NCBI GenBank assembly: GCA_003499955.1
Contig: DNRP01000089.1
Coordinates: 6,500-15,155 of the forward strand
Direction: 5' to 3'
Length of the DNA stretch: 8,656 bases
Origin: Cyanobacteria bacterium UBA9971
GTDB lineage: Bacteria; Cyanobacteriota; Vampirovibrionia; Gastranaerophilales; UBA9971
Positions 1-6,637 of this stretch are shown here, in pieces. The notes below the pieces were generated by a model. It was given only the letters and a program-made list of their open reading frames with translations. It was not told where the DNA came from and searched no databases. A program made the translations under genes and the position numbers. The first letter of the stretch is position 1. Each line of letters begins with the position of its first letter.

Positions 1-824
1 AGTGCTTTGATAATTTTTATGGCGGAAGATCTCAACATTTGGTATTCTTCATCTCTCAAGGTCTGTGAAGGCACAACAACAATGCTATCACCCGTATGAA
101 TTCCTACAGGATCAATGTTTTCCATATTACAAACAACTATACAGGTGTCATTTGAGTCCCGCATTACTTCGTATTCGATTTCTTTCCAGCCTGCAATACT
201 TTTTTCAAGCAAAACCTGATTAATTCTGCTGTGAAGAAGTCCTGTGTGAAGTATTTCCTTTAATTCATACGGATTATATGCAATACCTCCGCCTGTTCCG
301 CCAAGAGTATAGGCTGGTCTGACAATTATTGGATATCCGATTTTCTCTGCAAAATCAAGACCGTTCTGAATATTATCAACAATAGTGCTTAGTGGTGTTG
401 GTTCTCCGATTTCTTGCATTAATTTTTTAAAGCATTCCCTATCTTCTGCTTTTATTATTGTATCTAAAGATGTTCCAAGAAGCTTAACGTTAAATTTGTC
501 TAATATTCCGGCTTCTTGTAGTTCTATCGCAAGATTCAAACCTGTTTGTCCGCCCATGGTAGGAAGAAGCCCGTCTGGCCGTTCTTTTTCTATAATGTAA
601 TTAAGCGCATTAACCGTAAGCGGCTGTATATAAACTCTGTCAGCGATGTTATCATCAGTCATGATTGTTGCGGGGTTACTGTTGACTAAAATTACTTCAA
701 ATCCTTCTTCTTTAAGCGCCTTGCAGGCCTGTGTTCCAGCATAATCAAACTCCGCAGCCTGCCCTATGATTATCGGACCGGAACCTATTACCAATATTTT
801 ATTTAATGAATTATTTTTTGGCAT
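1..824 (-). CDS. carB: Carbamoyl-phosphate synthase large subunit, N-terminal part (runs off left edge)
   Basis: CarB makes carbamoyl phosphate from bicarbonate, two ATP and the ammonia released by CarA, feeding arginine and pyrimidine synthesis. Only the first 274 or so codons of a protein usually near 1070 residues are here: the pre-ATP-grasp domain and part of the first (carboxyphosphate) ATP-grasp domain. Visible family motifs are [20 protein letters not shown] (14-33), SNPATIMTD (49-57), [13 protein letters not shown] (87-99), and [12 protein letters not shown] (169-180). Arg129 and Arg169 fall at the same numbers as the ATP-contacting arginines known in the E. coli enzyme. The ATG is at 824-822, two bases after the carA stop. 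No strong Shine-Dalgarno is visible, so translation is probably coupled to carA. It is the last gene of the operon seen here. Identity is certain; the rest of the gene lies outside. Confidence 0.97.
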   Translation of the reverse strand, partial: MPKNNSLNKILVIGSGPIIIGQAAEFDYAGTQACKALKEEGFEVILVNSNPATIMTDDNIADRVYIQPLTVNALNYIIEKERPDGLLPTMGGQTGLNLAIELQEAGILDKFNVKLLGTSLDTIIKAEDRECFKKLMQEIGEPTPLSTIVDNIQNGLDFAEKIGYPIIVRPAYTLGGTGGGIAYNPYELKEILHTGLLHSRINQVLLEKSIAGWKEIEYEVMRDSNDTCIVVCNMENIDPVGIHTGDSIVVVPSQTLRDEEYQMLRSSAIKIIKA

Positions 825-826
825 TT

Positions 827-1909
827 TTAATCTAATCTTTCTATCCACTCACTGAAAATACAATTTATGTCAAGAGGTCCTGGACCTGCTTCCGGGTGAA
901 ACTGAACTGTATTTATGTTTAATTTCTCACTGCAAAAACCTTCCACTGTTTCATCATTCACGTTAATATGAGTAATTTGCATATTTTCAGGCAAATTTTC
1001 TTTTGATACTGCATAACCGTGGTTTTGCGCAGTCATATAAACCTTATTTGTCCTTAAATCAATAACAGGATGATTGCTTCCTCTATGCCCAAATTTGAGT
1101 TTATAAGTATTTGCACCTAATGCAATCGCTAAAATCTGATGCCCCAAACAAATTCCGTATAAAGGAATTTTACCAATAAGTTCTTTTGTTGTTTGTATTG
1201 TTTCTTTTACGTCTTGTGGATCACCTGGTCCATTAGAGAGCATTATGGCATCAAATTCAGAGTTTAATAAAGTTTTTGCATCAATATTATAAGGAAAAAC
1301 ATGGACTTCACAGCCAAGTGTTGAAAGATGCTTGATGATTCCGTTTTTTACACCAAGGTCAATAAGGGCAATTCTTTTTTCTTTATCAGATGGATTGTCA
1401 TTCTGAATCAAGTTCGGAATGACAGTATTATCTTTTCCGGAAACCTGTTTAACCACATCAGACGGGAATTTATATTGTCTTAATTGTTCTTTTAATTCTT
1501 CTGTAATTTCTTGTGTAGTAATTACACAGTTCATAGCGCCCATGTTGCGGATTTTTTTGGTCAGCATTCTTGTGTCAACACCTGAAACACAGGGAATATT
1601 ATGTTCTTTCAAATAATCAGAAAGATTCTTCGCACTTTTCCAGTTACTTTCAAGCTCACAAAGCTCTTTCACGATAAACCCCTGAACCTGAATTCTATCT
1701 GATTCTACATCTTCATCAGAAATTCCATAATTTCCGATAAGAGGATAAGTCATTACAACTGTTTGACCTGCATAAGACGGGTCTGTAAGTATTTCTTGAT
1801 AGCCTGTCATGCCTGTATTAAAACAAATTTCCCCGAATGCCGTCTTGTCTGCACCGCAGGAAACTCCTTCAAAAATTGTGCCGTCTTCCAGTAATATATA
1901 TGCTTTCAT
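827..1909 (-). CDS. carA: Carbamoyl-phosphate synthase small (glutaminase) subunit
   Basis: CarA hydrolyses glutamine and channels ammonia to CarB. The 360 residues match the family's usual length. The N-terminal CPSase small-chain domain spans about 1-150 and contains [17 protein letters not shown] (33-49). A class I glutamine amidotransferase domain spans about 178-358 with NGPGDP (226-231), the nucleophile elbow GICLGHQ with Cys254, and FHPE with His338 and Glu340 completing the catalytic triad. The ATG at 1909 follows the argB stop by 3 nt. Its Shine-Dalgarno AGGGA (1921-1917) lies over the end of argB, suggesting translational coupling. The oddity is the interdomain linker: residues about 161-172 are encoded by a short palindrome of the dispersed repeat family found elsewhere in this window. 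It stays in frame and keeps the catalytic domains intact, so the protein should be functional. Confidence 0.98.
   Translation of the reverse strand: MKAYILLEDGTIFEGVSCGADKTAFGEICFNTGMTGYQEILTDPSYAGQTVVMTYPLIGNYGISDEDVESDRIQVQGFIVKELCELESNWKSAKNLSDYLKEHNIPCVSGVDTRMLTKKIRNMGAMNCVITTQEITEELKEQLRQYKFPSDVVKQVSGKDNTVIPNLIQNDNPSDKEKRIALIDLGVKNGIIKHLSTLGCEVHVFPYNIDAKTLLNSEFDAIMLSNGPGDPQDVKETIQTTKELIGKIPLYGICLGHQILAIALGANTYKLKFGHRGSNHPVIDLRTNKVYMTAQNHGYAVSKENLPENMQITHINVNDETVEGFCSEKLNINTVQFHPEAGPGPLDINCIFSEWIERLD
1396..1424. repeat. 29-bp palindromic repeat inside carA
   Basis: TGTCATTCTGAA (1396-1407) and TTCGGAATGACA (1413-1424) are inverted copies with one T/G mismatch around a 5-nt centre. The outer TGTCAT/ATGACA ends match those of the larger repeats at 2798-2923 and 5951-6032. 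Read on the coding strand it gives about 10 in-frame residues ([10 protein letters not shown]) in the CarA linker. Membership of the same family is an inference from the shared ends. Confidence 0.7.
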
Positions 1910-1912
1910 TTG

Positions 1913-2776
1913 TTAATCCCTGTTAATCATTGTTCCAATGCCGGTATCGGTAAAAATTTCCAGCAATAAGCTGTGTTCTATTCTTCCGTCGAGAATATGC
2001 ACAGTCTTTACGCCTTTTTCGACTCCTTCAATGCAACAGTCGACTTTTGGAATCATCCCTCCTGAAATAACGCCGTCTTTGATTAATTTTTTGGTTTCAG
2101 AAACGGTCATACTAGAAATAATAGAATTGCTGTCGTTAATATTTCTTAACACACCTGAAATATCGGTTAAAAACACAAGTTTTTCCGCTTCAAGCGCACC
2201 TGCAATAGCAGAAGCCGCATAATCGGCATTAATATTATAAGTATGTCCGTCTTTGCCTGCGGCTGTCGGGGCAATTACAGGAATAAAATCGTTTTGAATC
2301 AATATTTTAATTAAATTAGTGTCAACTTCAACAATTTCTCCGATAAATCCCGCATCTTGTCCGTCAATTAATTTTTTTCTTGCTTTAAGTATATTGCCGT
2401 CTTTCCCGCTGATTCCAGCCGCATTAAAGCCCTGGCTTTGAATATTCATAACAATATCTTTGTTTATTTTACCGGAAAGCACCATTTCAACAACTTCCAT
2501 GGTTTCTTCGTCTGTCACACGCAATCCGTTTATGAATTCAGGCTGTTTGTCAATTTGTTTAAGCATTTTATTGATTTCAGCACCGCCTCCGTGTACTATT
2601 ACAGGTGACATGCCGACTAATTTCATCAGAACTATGTCCTGTAAAACAGATTTTTTGAGTTCATCACTAAGCATTGCGCTGCCGCCGTACTTTATAACGA
2701 CAGTTTTGCCTGAAAAACATTTTATATAAGGCAATGCCTCGATTAAAATTTTTGTTTTATCTATATATTTTTGCAT
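1913..2776 (-). CDS. argB: N-acetylglutamate kinase
   Basis: ArgB phosphorylates N-acetylglutamate, the second step of arginine synthesis. With the start at 2776 it has 287 residues, normal for the family. It is an amino-acid-kinase fold protein with the phosphate-binding lysine and glycines in VIKYGG (Lys29), VHGGG (61-65), INADYAASA (182-190, Asp185), LTDISGV (203-209) and IPKVDCCIEG (Lys244). The N-terminal extension MQKYIDKTKILIEALPYI before the kinase core resembles the helix found in arginine-inhibited hexameric NAGKs, which suits an operon using the ArgJ cycle, where this step is the usual feedback point (inference). ATG 2776 is preferred because MQKYI is where family members start, with AAGGA (2792-2788) 11 nt upstream. 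An in-frame ATG at 2803 would add MTIIRKKRK, but it lies inside a repeat element. Confidence 0.96.
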   Translation of the reverse strand: MQKYIDKTKILIEALPYIKCFSGKTVVIKYGGSAMLSDELKKSVLQDIVLMKLVGMSPVIVHGGGAEINKMLKQIDKQPEFINGLRVTDEETMEVVEMVLSGKINKDIVMNIQSQGFNAAGISGKDGNILKARKKLIDGQDAGFIGEIVEVDTNLIKILIQNDFIPVIAPTAAGKDGHTYNINADYAASAIAGALEAEKLVFLTDISGVLRNINDSNSIISSMTVSETKKLIKDGVISGGMIPKVDCCIEGVEKGVKTVHILDGRIEHSLLLEIFTDTGIGTMINRD

Positions 2777-2797
2777 TTTTCTCTTTTTCCTTATTAT

Positions 2798-2923
2798 TGT
2801 CATTTTGAGGGCTTTAGCCTAGGGAACCCGCTTTTTTGATTGATTATCAAAAAAGGAGGGGGAAATCTGTCCTGTTGACTATATTTATAATTTGACAGAT
2901 CCTTCGCTTCGCTCATGATGACA
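2798..2923. repeat. 126-bp palindromic repeat element between argJ and argB
   Basis: The left arm starts TGTCATTTTGAG and ends ATCTGTC (2798-2871). The right arm (2894-2923), read on the minus strand, starts TGTCATCATGAG and ends GGATCTGTC. The arms are inverted and separated by about 22 AT-rich bases. The left arm is enlarged by GC-rich sequence and a perfect 10-bp inverted repeat, CTTTTTTGAT (2831-2840) with ATCAAAAAAG (2846-2855). The arm ends match those of the element at 5951-6032. It fills nearly all of the only wide gap in the operon, beginning 7 nt after the argJ stop. There is no open frame or transposase inside, so it looks like a non-autonomous REP- or MITE-like repeat. Confidence 0.85.
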
Positions 2924-2930
2924 ATATGTA

Positions 2931-4175
2931 TTAAGTCCTATATTCTCCGTTAATTTTTACATACTCATAGCTTAAATCACAGCCCCACGAGGTTGCTTGC
3001 TCGTTTCCATCCTGCAAAGAAATTATAATCTGTATTTTTCTCTCTTTAAGGATTTGAAGAGCTTTATCCTCGTCGAATTTTATTGGTTCCCCGTTAGTAA
3101 AAAGCAATATTTCCCCACCTAAACTGGAAAAACTTATGCTGGTCTTTTCCGGGTTGAATTTTGCACCTGAATATCCTGCCGCACAGAGAATTCTTCCCCA
3201 GTTCGCATCTTCTCCGAAAAATGCTGTCTTTACAAGATTCGAGCAAATTATTGATTTTGCAATTTTTCTGGCATCTTCTTTTGTAGATGCGCCTTTAACA
3301 ACAACCTCCAAGACTTTTGTAACGCCTTCACCATCGTTTATTATTTGTTTTGCAAGGTATCTGTTTACATAATCAAGAGCTGTTTTAAACCTGAAATAGT
3401 TTTCGTTTTCTTCAGTAATTGAAGTGTTTTTTGCAATTCCGTTGGCTAAGACAATTACCATATCATTTGTACTCGTATCTCCGTCAACGGAAATCATATT
3501 ATAAGTGTCTTCTACGCTGTCTTTTAACACTTTATCAAGCATTTCTTTTGAAATATCCGCATCTGTTGTGACAAAAGAAAGCATAGTAGCCATATTAGGG
3601 TGAATCATTCCGGAACCTTTTGCCATTCCGGCAATTGTTATAGTTTTTCCATCAATTTCGACCTCAACAGAAATTTCTTTTGTATATGTATCGGTGGTTA
3701 TAATTCCTTCGGCTGCTCTTTTTGCAGCTTCTCTTGTTGTTTCCAGACTTGTAATTGTTGTTTTGATGCCTTCAACAATCTTATCAATAGGTAAATGAAC
3801 TCCAATCACACCTGTTGATGAAACAATTATCTCTTCTTTAGAGGCATTAATGCATTCTGCAAGAGTCTGTGCCATTATTTCAGTGTGTCTAAACCCTAAT
3901 TCTCCTGTACAGGCATTGGCGTTGCCGCTGTTTACAACTATTCCTTTGATTTTATTATTAACAACCTGCTGATTCCAAATAACAGGCGCTGCTTTTACTA
4001 AATTTGTGGTAAAAACACCTGAAGCCGTTGCAGGTAATTCACTTTTGATGATAGCTAAATCTTTTTTCTTTTTTTTTAGACCTATATGTGCGCCTGTTGC
4101 ACTAAAACCCTTTGGGGCAGTGATGCCGCCCGTTATTTCTTTTACAATAGTTTCATTTATGCATAATTCTTTCAC
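2931..4175 (-). CDS. argJ: Bifunctional glutamate N-acetyltransferase / amino-acid N-acetyltransferase (ornithine acetyltransferase)
   Basis: ArgJ moves the acetyl group from N-acetylornithine to glutamate, closing the cyclic arginine pathway; some members also use acetyl-CoA. The 414 residues match the family. The self-cleavage site lies in KGSGMIHPNMATMLSF, with Thr197 the expected new N-terminal nucleophile of the beta chain. The oxyanion-hole pair is in SSTGVIG (Thr121-Gly122). VNSGNANACTG (81-91), FFGEDANWGRI (319-329) and the terminal YVKINGEYRT are further family signatures. The start is GTG (4175-4173), 21 nt after the argC stop, with only a weak purine-rich stretch upstream and no better in-frame start. 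Whether it is bifunctional or monofunctional cannot be read from sequence; no argA-like gene is in the window. Confidence 0.97.
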   Translation of the reverse strand: MKELCINETIVKEITGGITAPKGFSATGAHIGLKKKKKDLAIIKSELPATASGVFTTNLVKAAPVIWNQQVVNNKIKGIVVNSGNANACTGELGFRHTEIMAQTLAECINASKEEIIVSSTGVIGVHLPIDKIVEGIKTTITSLETTREAAKRAAEGIITTDTYTKEISVEVEIDGKTITIAGMAKGSGMIHPNMATMLSFVTTDADISKEMLDKVLKDSVEDTYNMISVDGDTSTNDMVIVLANGIAKNTSITEENENYFRFKTALDYVNRYLAKQIINDGEGVTKVLEVVVKGASTKEDARKIAKSIICSNLVKTAFFGEDANWGRILCAAGYSGAKFNPEKTSISFSSLGGEILLFTNGEPIKFDEDKALQILKERKIQIIISLQDGNEQATSWGCDLSYEYVKINGEYRT

Positions 4176-4196
4176 AATAATTCTCTTTCTTCTTTG

Positions 4197-5240
4197 TTAA
4201 AGCGATATAGGAATGTTATCAAGTCCTGTCTTCTCGTCTATACCGAAAATTATGTTCATATTTTGTACTGCTTGTCCCGCCGCGCCTTTTATCAGATTGT
4301 CTATAACTCCTACAACGATTATTCTATTTGTTCGTCGGTCTATTGTAAATCCAATATCGCAGTAATTTGAGCTTCTAACCCATTTTGTTTCAGGAAAAAT
4401 CCCTTTTTCAGTAAGTCTTATAAAATATTCGTTTTCATAATATTTTTTGTAAACTTCTAAAATTTCATTATAAGTAACGGAAGAATCCTTTAAATTAGCG
4501 TAACAAGTTGCAAGAATCCCTCTTTGCATTGGAATTAGATGGGGTATAAAGGATAATTGGATTTTTCGCCCCGCCAGTTCGTTTAATTCCTGCTCAATTT
4601 CGGGAGTATGCCTGTGGCTTGCAATTTTATATGCTTTTGTGGTTTCGTTGCACTCGGTAAAGTGTGTTCCGATATCAAGAGTTCTTCCTGCTCCGGTAAC
4701 ACCTGATTTTGCATCAATAATAATTGAATTTAAATCTATCAGATTTTCTTTTACAAGCGGCGAAAGACTTAAAATACTGCAAGTAGTGAAACATCCCGGA
4801 TTTGCAATTAATCTTGCTTTTTTAATCTCGTTTCTTTTCCATTCGCAAAGCCCATAAACACTTTCTTCAAGAAGTTCAGGGCTTTCATGCCCTGTCTTAT
4901 ACCATTCCTCATAAATATTTTTGTCTTTTAGCCTAAAATCAGCACCAATATCAATAATTTTCGTTTTATTAAGTATTTCTTTTGTTATTTTTGTTGATGC
5001 TATGCCATGAGGAAGTGCTATAAAGATTACATCAGAGTCATCCGCAAGTTTTTCAATGTTTTCTTCCACGCAAATATTATCAAATTTTTTATTAAAAGAT
5101 GGATAAATGCTGTCATATCTTTGATTTGTGAAAGAATGAGAAGTTACATGAGAAACTTCAACTTCAGGGTGCTGAAGTAGTATTCTTGTTAATTCTTCGC
5201 CTGCATAACCCGTTGATCCAACAATAGCAGCTTTTATCAT
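4197..5240 (-). CDS. argC: N-acetyl-gamma-glutamyl-phosphate reductase
   Basis: ArgC reduces N-acetylglutamyl phosphate to the semialdehyde with NADPH, the third arginine step. From ATG 5240 it has 347 residues, the usual length. It begins MIKAAIVGSTGYAGEEL, giving the Rossmann glycine motif at 8-14. The active-site cysteine is Cys150 in ANPGCFTT, and the catalytic histidine region is SHRHTPEIEQEL (208-219). KSGVTGAG (178-185) is also conserved. The frame is open upstream to an ATG at 5291, adding 17 residues, but that ATG lies inside the predicted -10 box and the extension has no family counterpart. An AAGG (5254-5251) lies 10 nt before ATG 5240. It is the first gene of the arg-car operon and divergent from spmA. 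Confidence 0.97.
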   Translation of the reverse strand: MIKAAIVGSTGYAGEELTRILLQHPEVEVSHVTSHSFTNQRYDSIYPSFNKKFDNICVEENIEKLADDSDVIFIALPHGIASTKITKEILNKTKIIDIGADFRLKDKNIYEEWYKTGHESPELLEESVYGLCEWKRNEIKKARLIANPGCFTTCSILSLSPLVKENLIDLNSIIIDAKSGVTGAGRTLDIGTHFTECNETTKAYKIASHRHTPEIEQELNELAGRKIQLSFIPHLIPMQRGILATCYANLKDSSVTYNEILEVYKKYYENEYFIRLTEKGIFPETKWVRSSNYCDIGFTIDRRTNRIIVVGVIDNLIKGAAGQAVQNMNIIFGIDEKTGLDNIPISL

Positions 5241-5274
5241 TAAGTACTTACCTTTTTTATCAAACTTTTGTAGA

Positions 5275-5291
5275 ATGTTTATATAAATCAT
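5275..5291. promoter_or_regulatory. Candidate operator over the argC promoter start region
   Basis: The central TTTATATAAA (5278-5287) is a perfect 10-bp palindrome flanked by ATG on one side and, offset by one base, CAT on the other. It overlaps the -10 box and expected transcription start of argC, where an arginine repressor would be expected to act. It is not a clear match to the E. coli ARG box, and AT-rich palindromes arise often by chance, so this is only a candidate. Confidence 0.25.
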
Positions 5292-5315
5292 AAATAGGAA
5301 ACCTTAAATTATCAA
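5287..5315 (-). promoter_or_regulatory. Sigma70-type promoter of the argCJB-carAB operon
   Basis: On the minus strand TTGATA (5315-5310) is followed after exactly 17 bases by TATGAT (5292-5287). Each hexamer has one or two mismatches to consensus. Transcription would start near 5280, giving a leader of about 40 nt before ATG 5240. The intergenic gap of 5241-5326 also has to hold the divergent spmA promoter, for which only weak hexamers are visible (for example TTGTAG at 5268 with TAAATA at 5291). Confidence 0.6.
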
Positions 5316-5326
5316 GGATTTATTTT

Positions 5327-5986
5327 ATGCTCGGATATATCTGGTTTTTCTTTATACTGACAGCAATAATTATAGGCGGGATTAACGGCAAAATTGACGC
5401 TGTAGTCCAATCTATAGTTGACTCATCAAAGCTTGCAGTTGAAATTTCCATTTCTTTAATAGGAGTTATGGCTTTTTGGCTCGGAATGATGAAGCTTGCA
5501 GAAAAATCCGGCATAGTTTCACTTATTTCAAAGCTTATTAAACCTGTTACAAAAAGACTTTTTTCGGATATACCACCGGATCATCCTGCAATCGGGCATG
5601 TAGCGATGAATTTTACAGCAAATGCCCTAGGCGTTACAAATGCGGCAACTCCTATCGGAATAAAAGCCATGAGCGAAATGCAAAAACTTAATCCTTCCAA
5701 AAAAGTCGCAAGTAATGCCATGTGTACTTTTTTGGCAATAAATACGGCAGGGGTTCAGCTTGTTCCTGCTTCTATTATTGCTGTACTGGCAGCGGCGGGA
5801 GCAAAAAATCCGACTGTAATAATCGGTCCGACTTTTATTTCAACATTAATTGCTTTGATTTCTGCTGTGACAGTTGTAAAAATTCTTGAAAAAGTACCGT
5901 TTTTTAGAAAAGAAAAGTATGACGCGTTAGAGTCATCTAAAACAGCCAATTGTCATTCTGAGCAAAGCGAAGAATCTGTCCATTGA
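5327..5986 (+). CDS. spmA: SpmA-like membrane protein (nucleoside-recognition/Gate domain)
   Basis: It is an integral membrane protein of the SpmA family. In Bacillus, SpmA and SpmB are needed for spore core dehydration, but the family also occurs in non-sporulating bacteria, where the transported substrate is not established. Hydrophobic segments lie at about 3-19, 38-57, 131-156 and 163-185. The family signature around MNFTANALGVTNAATPIGIKAM is at 94-115. AAGGA (5314-5318) lies 8 nt before the ATG. The 219 residues exceed the roughly 196 of B. subtilis SpmA. The last 11 or so (CHSEQSEESVH) are encoded by the left arm of a dispersed repeat, which also gives the stop codon. The natural C-terminus probably ended near residue 200-207. 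It is followed by spmB after 70 nt, and the pair should be cotranscribed. Confidence 0.88.
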   Translation: MLGYIWFFFILTAIIIGGINGKIDAVVQSIVDSSKLAVEISISLIGVMAFWLGMMKLAEKSGIVSLISKLIKPVTKRLFSDIPPDHPAIGHVAMNFTANALGVTNAATPIGIKAMSEMQKLNPSKKVASNAMCTFLAINTAGVQLVPASIIAVLAAAGAKNPTVIIGPTFISTLIALISAVTVVKILEKVPFFRKEKYDALESSKTANCHSEQSEESVH

Positions 5987-6032
5987 AGAATTCACTATTT
6001 GACAGATCCTTCGGCTTTGCCTCAGGATGACA
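5951..6032. repeat. 82-bp palindromic repeat across the spmA end and spmA-spmB gap
   Basis: The left arm (5951-5980) starts TGTCATTCTGAG and ends GAATCTGTC. The right arm (6001-6032), read on the minus strand, starts TGTCATCCTGAG and ends GGATCTGTC. The 30- and 32-bp arms are near-perfect inverted copies, differing by about two G/A or T/C changes and two inserted bases, around a loop of about 20 nt. The transcript would fold into a long hairpin between spmA and spmB, which could affect mRNA stability or the expression ratio (inference). The right arm closely matches the arm at 2894-2923. Confidence 0.88.
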
Positions 6033-6056
6033 ACCTAAATAATAAAGGAAAAAACA

Positions 6057-6635
6057 TTGATAGAAGCATTAATCCAAACATTACAAATATCAAAGCACTT
6101 TATTGCACACGCAGTGAATGTTTTTTCACTTTGGATTTTGCCTGTAATGCTTTTGACTTTCATAGTAGCGGCTTTATACAAAAAAATCCCACTTTATGAC
6201 ACGTTTATAGACGGAGCAAAAGAAGGTTTTAGTATAGGGGTTAAGATTATCCCATATCTTGTGGGTATTCTTGTTGCTATAGGTATGTTTAGAGCCTCGG
6301 GCGCAATAGAATTTCTTGCGCATGCGTTAGCCCCCGCTCTAAATTTAATCGGGATGCCTGCTGATATACTTCCGCTTGCAATTATTAGACCTTTGTCAGG
6401 CAGCGGCGCACTTGGAATTACAACAGAAATAGCTAATCAATATGGCGGTGATTCTTATATGGCAAGGTTAGCAGCCGTGATGACGGGAAGCTCTGAAACC
6501 ACGCTTTATGTGATAGCTGTATATTTTGGCTCTGTGGGTATTTCAAAAATAAGACACGCATTAATTGCCGGACTTGTTGCTGATATAGCCGGAATTTTGG
6601 CTTCTATATTTATTTGCAGATTAGTTTTTCTGTAA
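6057..6635 (+). CDS. spmB: SpmB-like membrane protein (nucleoside-recognition/Gate domain)
   Basis: This is the partner of SpmA: a 192-residue integral membrane protein, close to the usual 178-residue length. Conserved segments are YDTFIDGAKEGF (47-58), RPLSGSGALG (111-120) and the signature TGSSETTLYVIAVYFGSVGI (143-162). Hydrophobic segments lie at about 22-41, 63-79, 148-160 and 168-191. The start is TTG at 6057 with AAAGGA (6044-6049) 7 nt upstream, and the codons that follow (IEALIQTL) fit the family N-terminus. It follows spmA after the 82-bp repeat and ends 2 nt before the stop of the convergent gene at 6638, leaving no space for a separate terminator. The function outside sporulation is unknown, and nothing else in the window is a sporulation gene. 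Confidence 0.88.
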   Translation: MIEALIQTLQISKHFIAHAVNVFSLWILPVMLLTFIVAALYKKIPLYDTFIDGAKEGFSIGVKIIPYLVGILVAIGMFRASGAIEFLAHALAPALNLIGMPADILPLAIIRPLSGSGALGITTEIANQYGGDSYMARLAAVMTGSSETTLYVIAVYFGSVGISKIRHALIAGLVADIAGILASIFICRLVFL

Positions 6636-6637
6636 AT

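Noticed and set aside
385..600. Plus-strand open frame of 71 codons
   Set aside because: It lies antisense to carB, whose motifs are unmistakable, and has no ribosome site or family signature. The same applies to antisense frames at 1419-1616, 1938-2222, 2460-2729, 3136-3372, 3600-3794, 4006-4200 and 4639-4857.
2831..2855. Intrinsic terminator inside the arg operon
   Set aside because: The 10-bp hairpin is A/T-rich and is not followed by a U-run in the direction of transcription, so it is better read as part of the repeat.
4062..4077. Frameshift or programmed slippage in the A-rich run near the argJ start
   Set aside because: The run codes for GLKKKKKDLAII, which matches the lysine-rich segment normal in ArgJ, and the frame is intact on both sides.
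4197..5291. Longer argC starting at 5291
   Set aside because: The ATG lies within the predicted -10 box, has no suitably spaced ribosome site, and the extra 17 residues are not part of ArgC.
5320..5514. Minus-strand open frame over the start of spmA
   Set aside because: It is antisense to a well-supported membrane protein and overlaps its Shine-Dalgarno; its composition is a shadow of the hydrophobic frame. The minus-strand frame at 5755-5949 is rejected likewise.
5999..6199. Plus-strand 66-codon frame beginning in the repeat
   Set aside because: It starts inside the repeat arm and overlaps spmB in another frame; spmB has a ribosome site and conserved motifs, this frame has neither.
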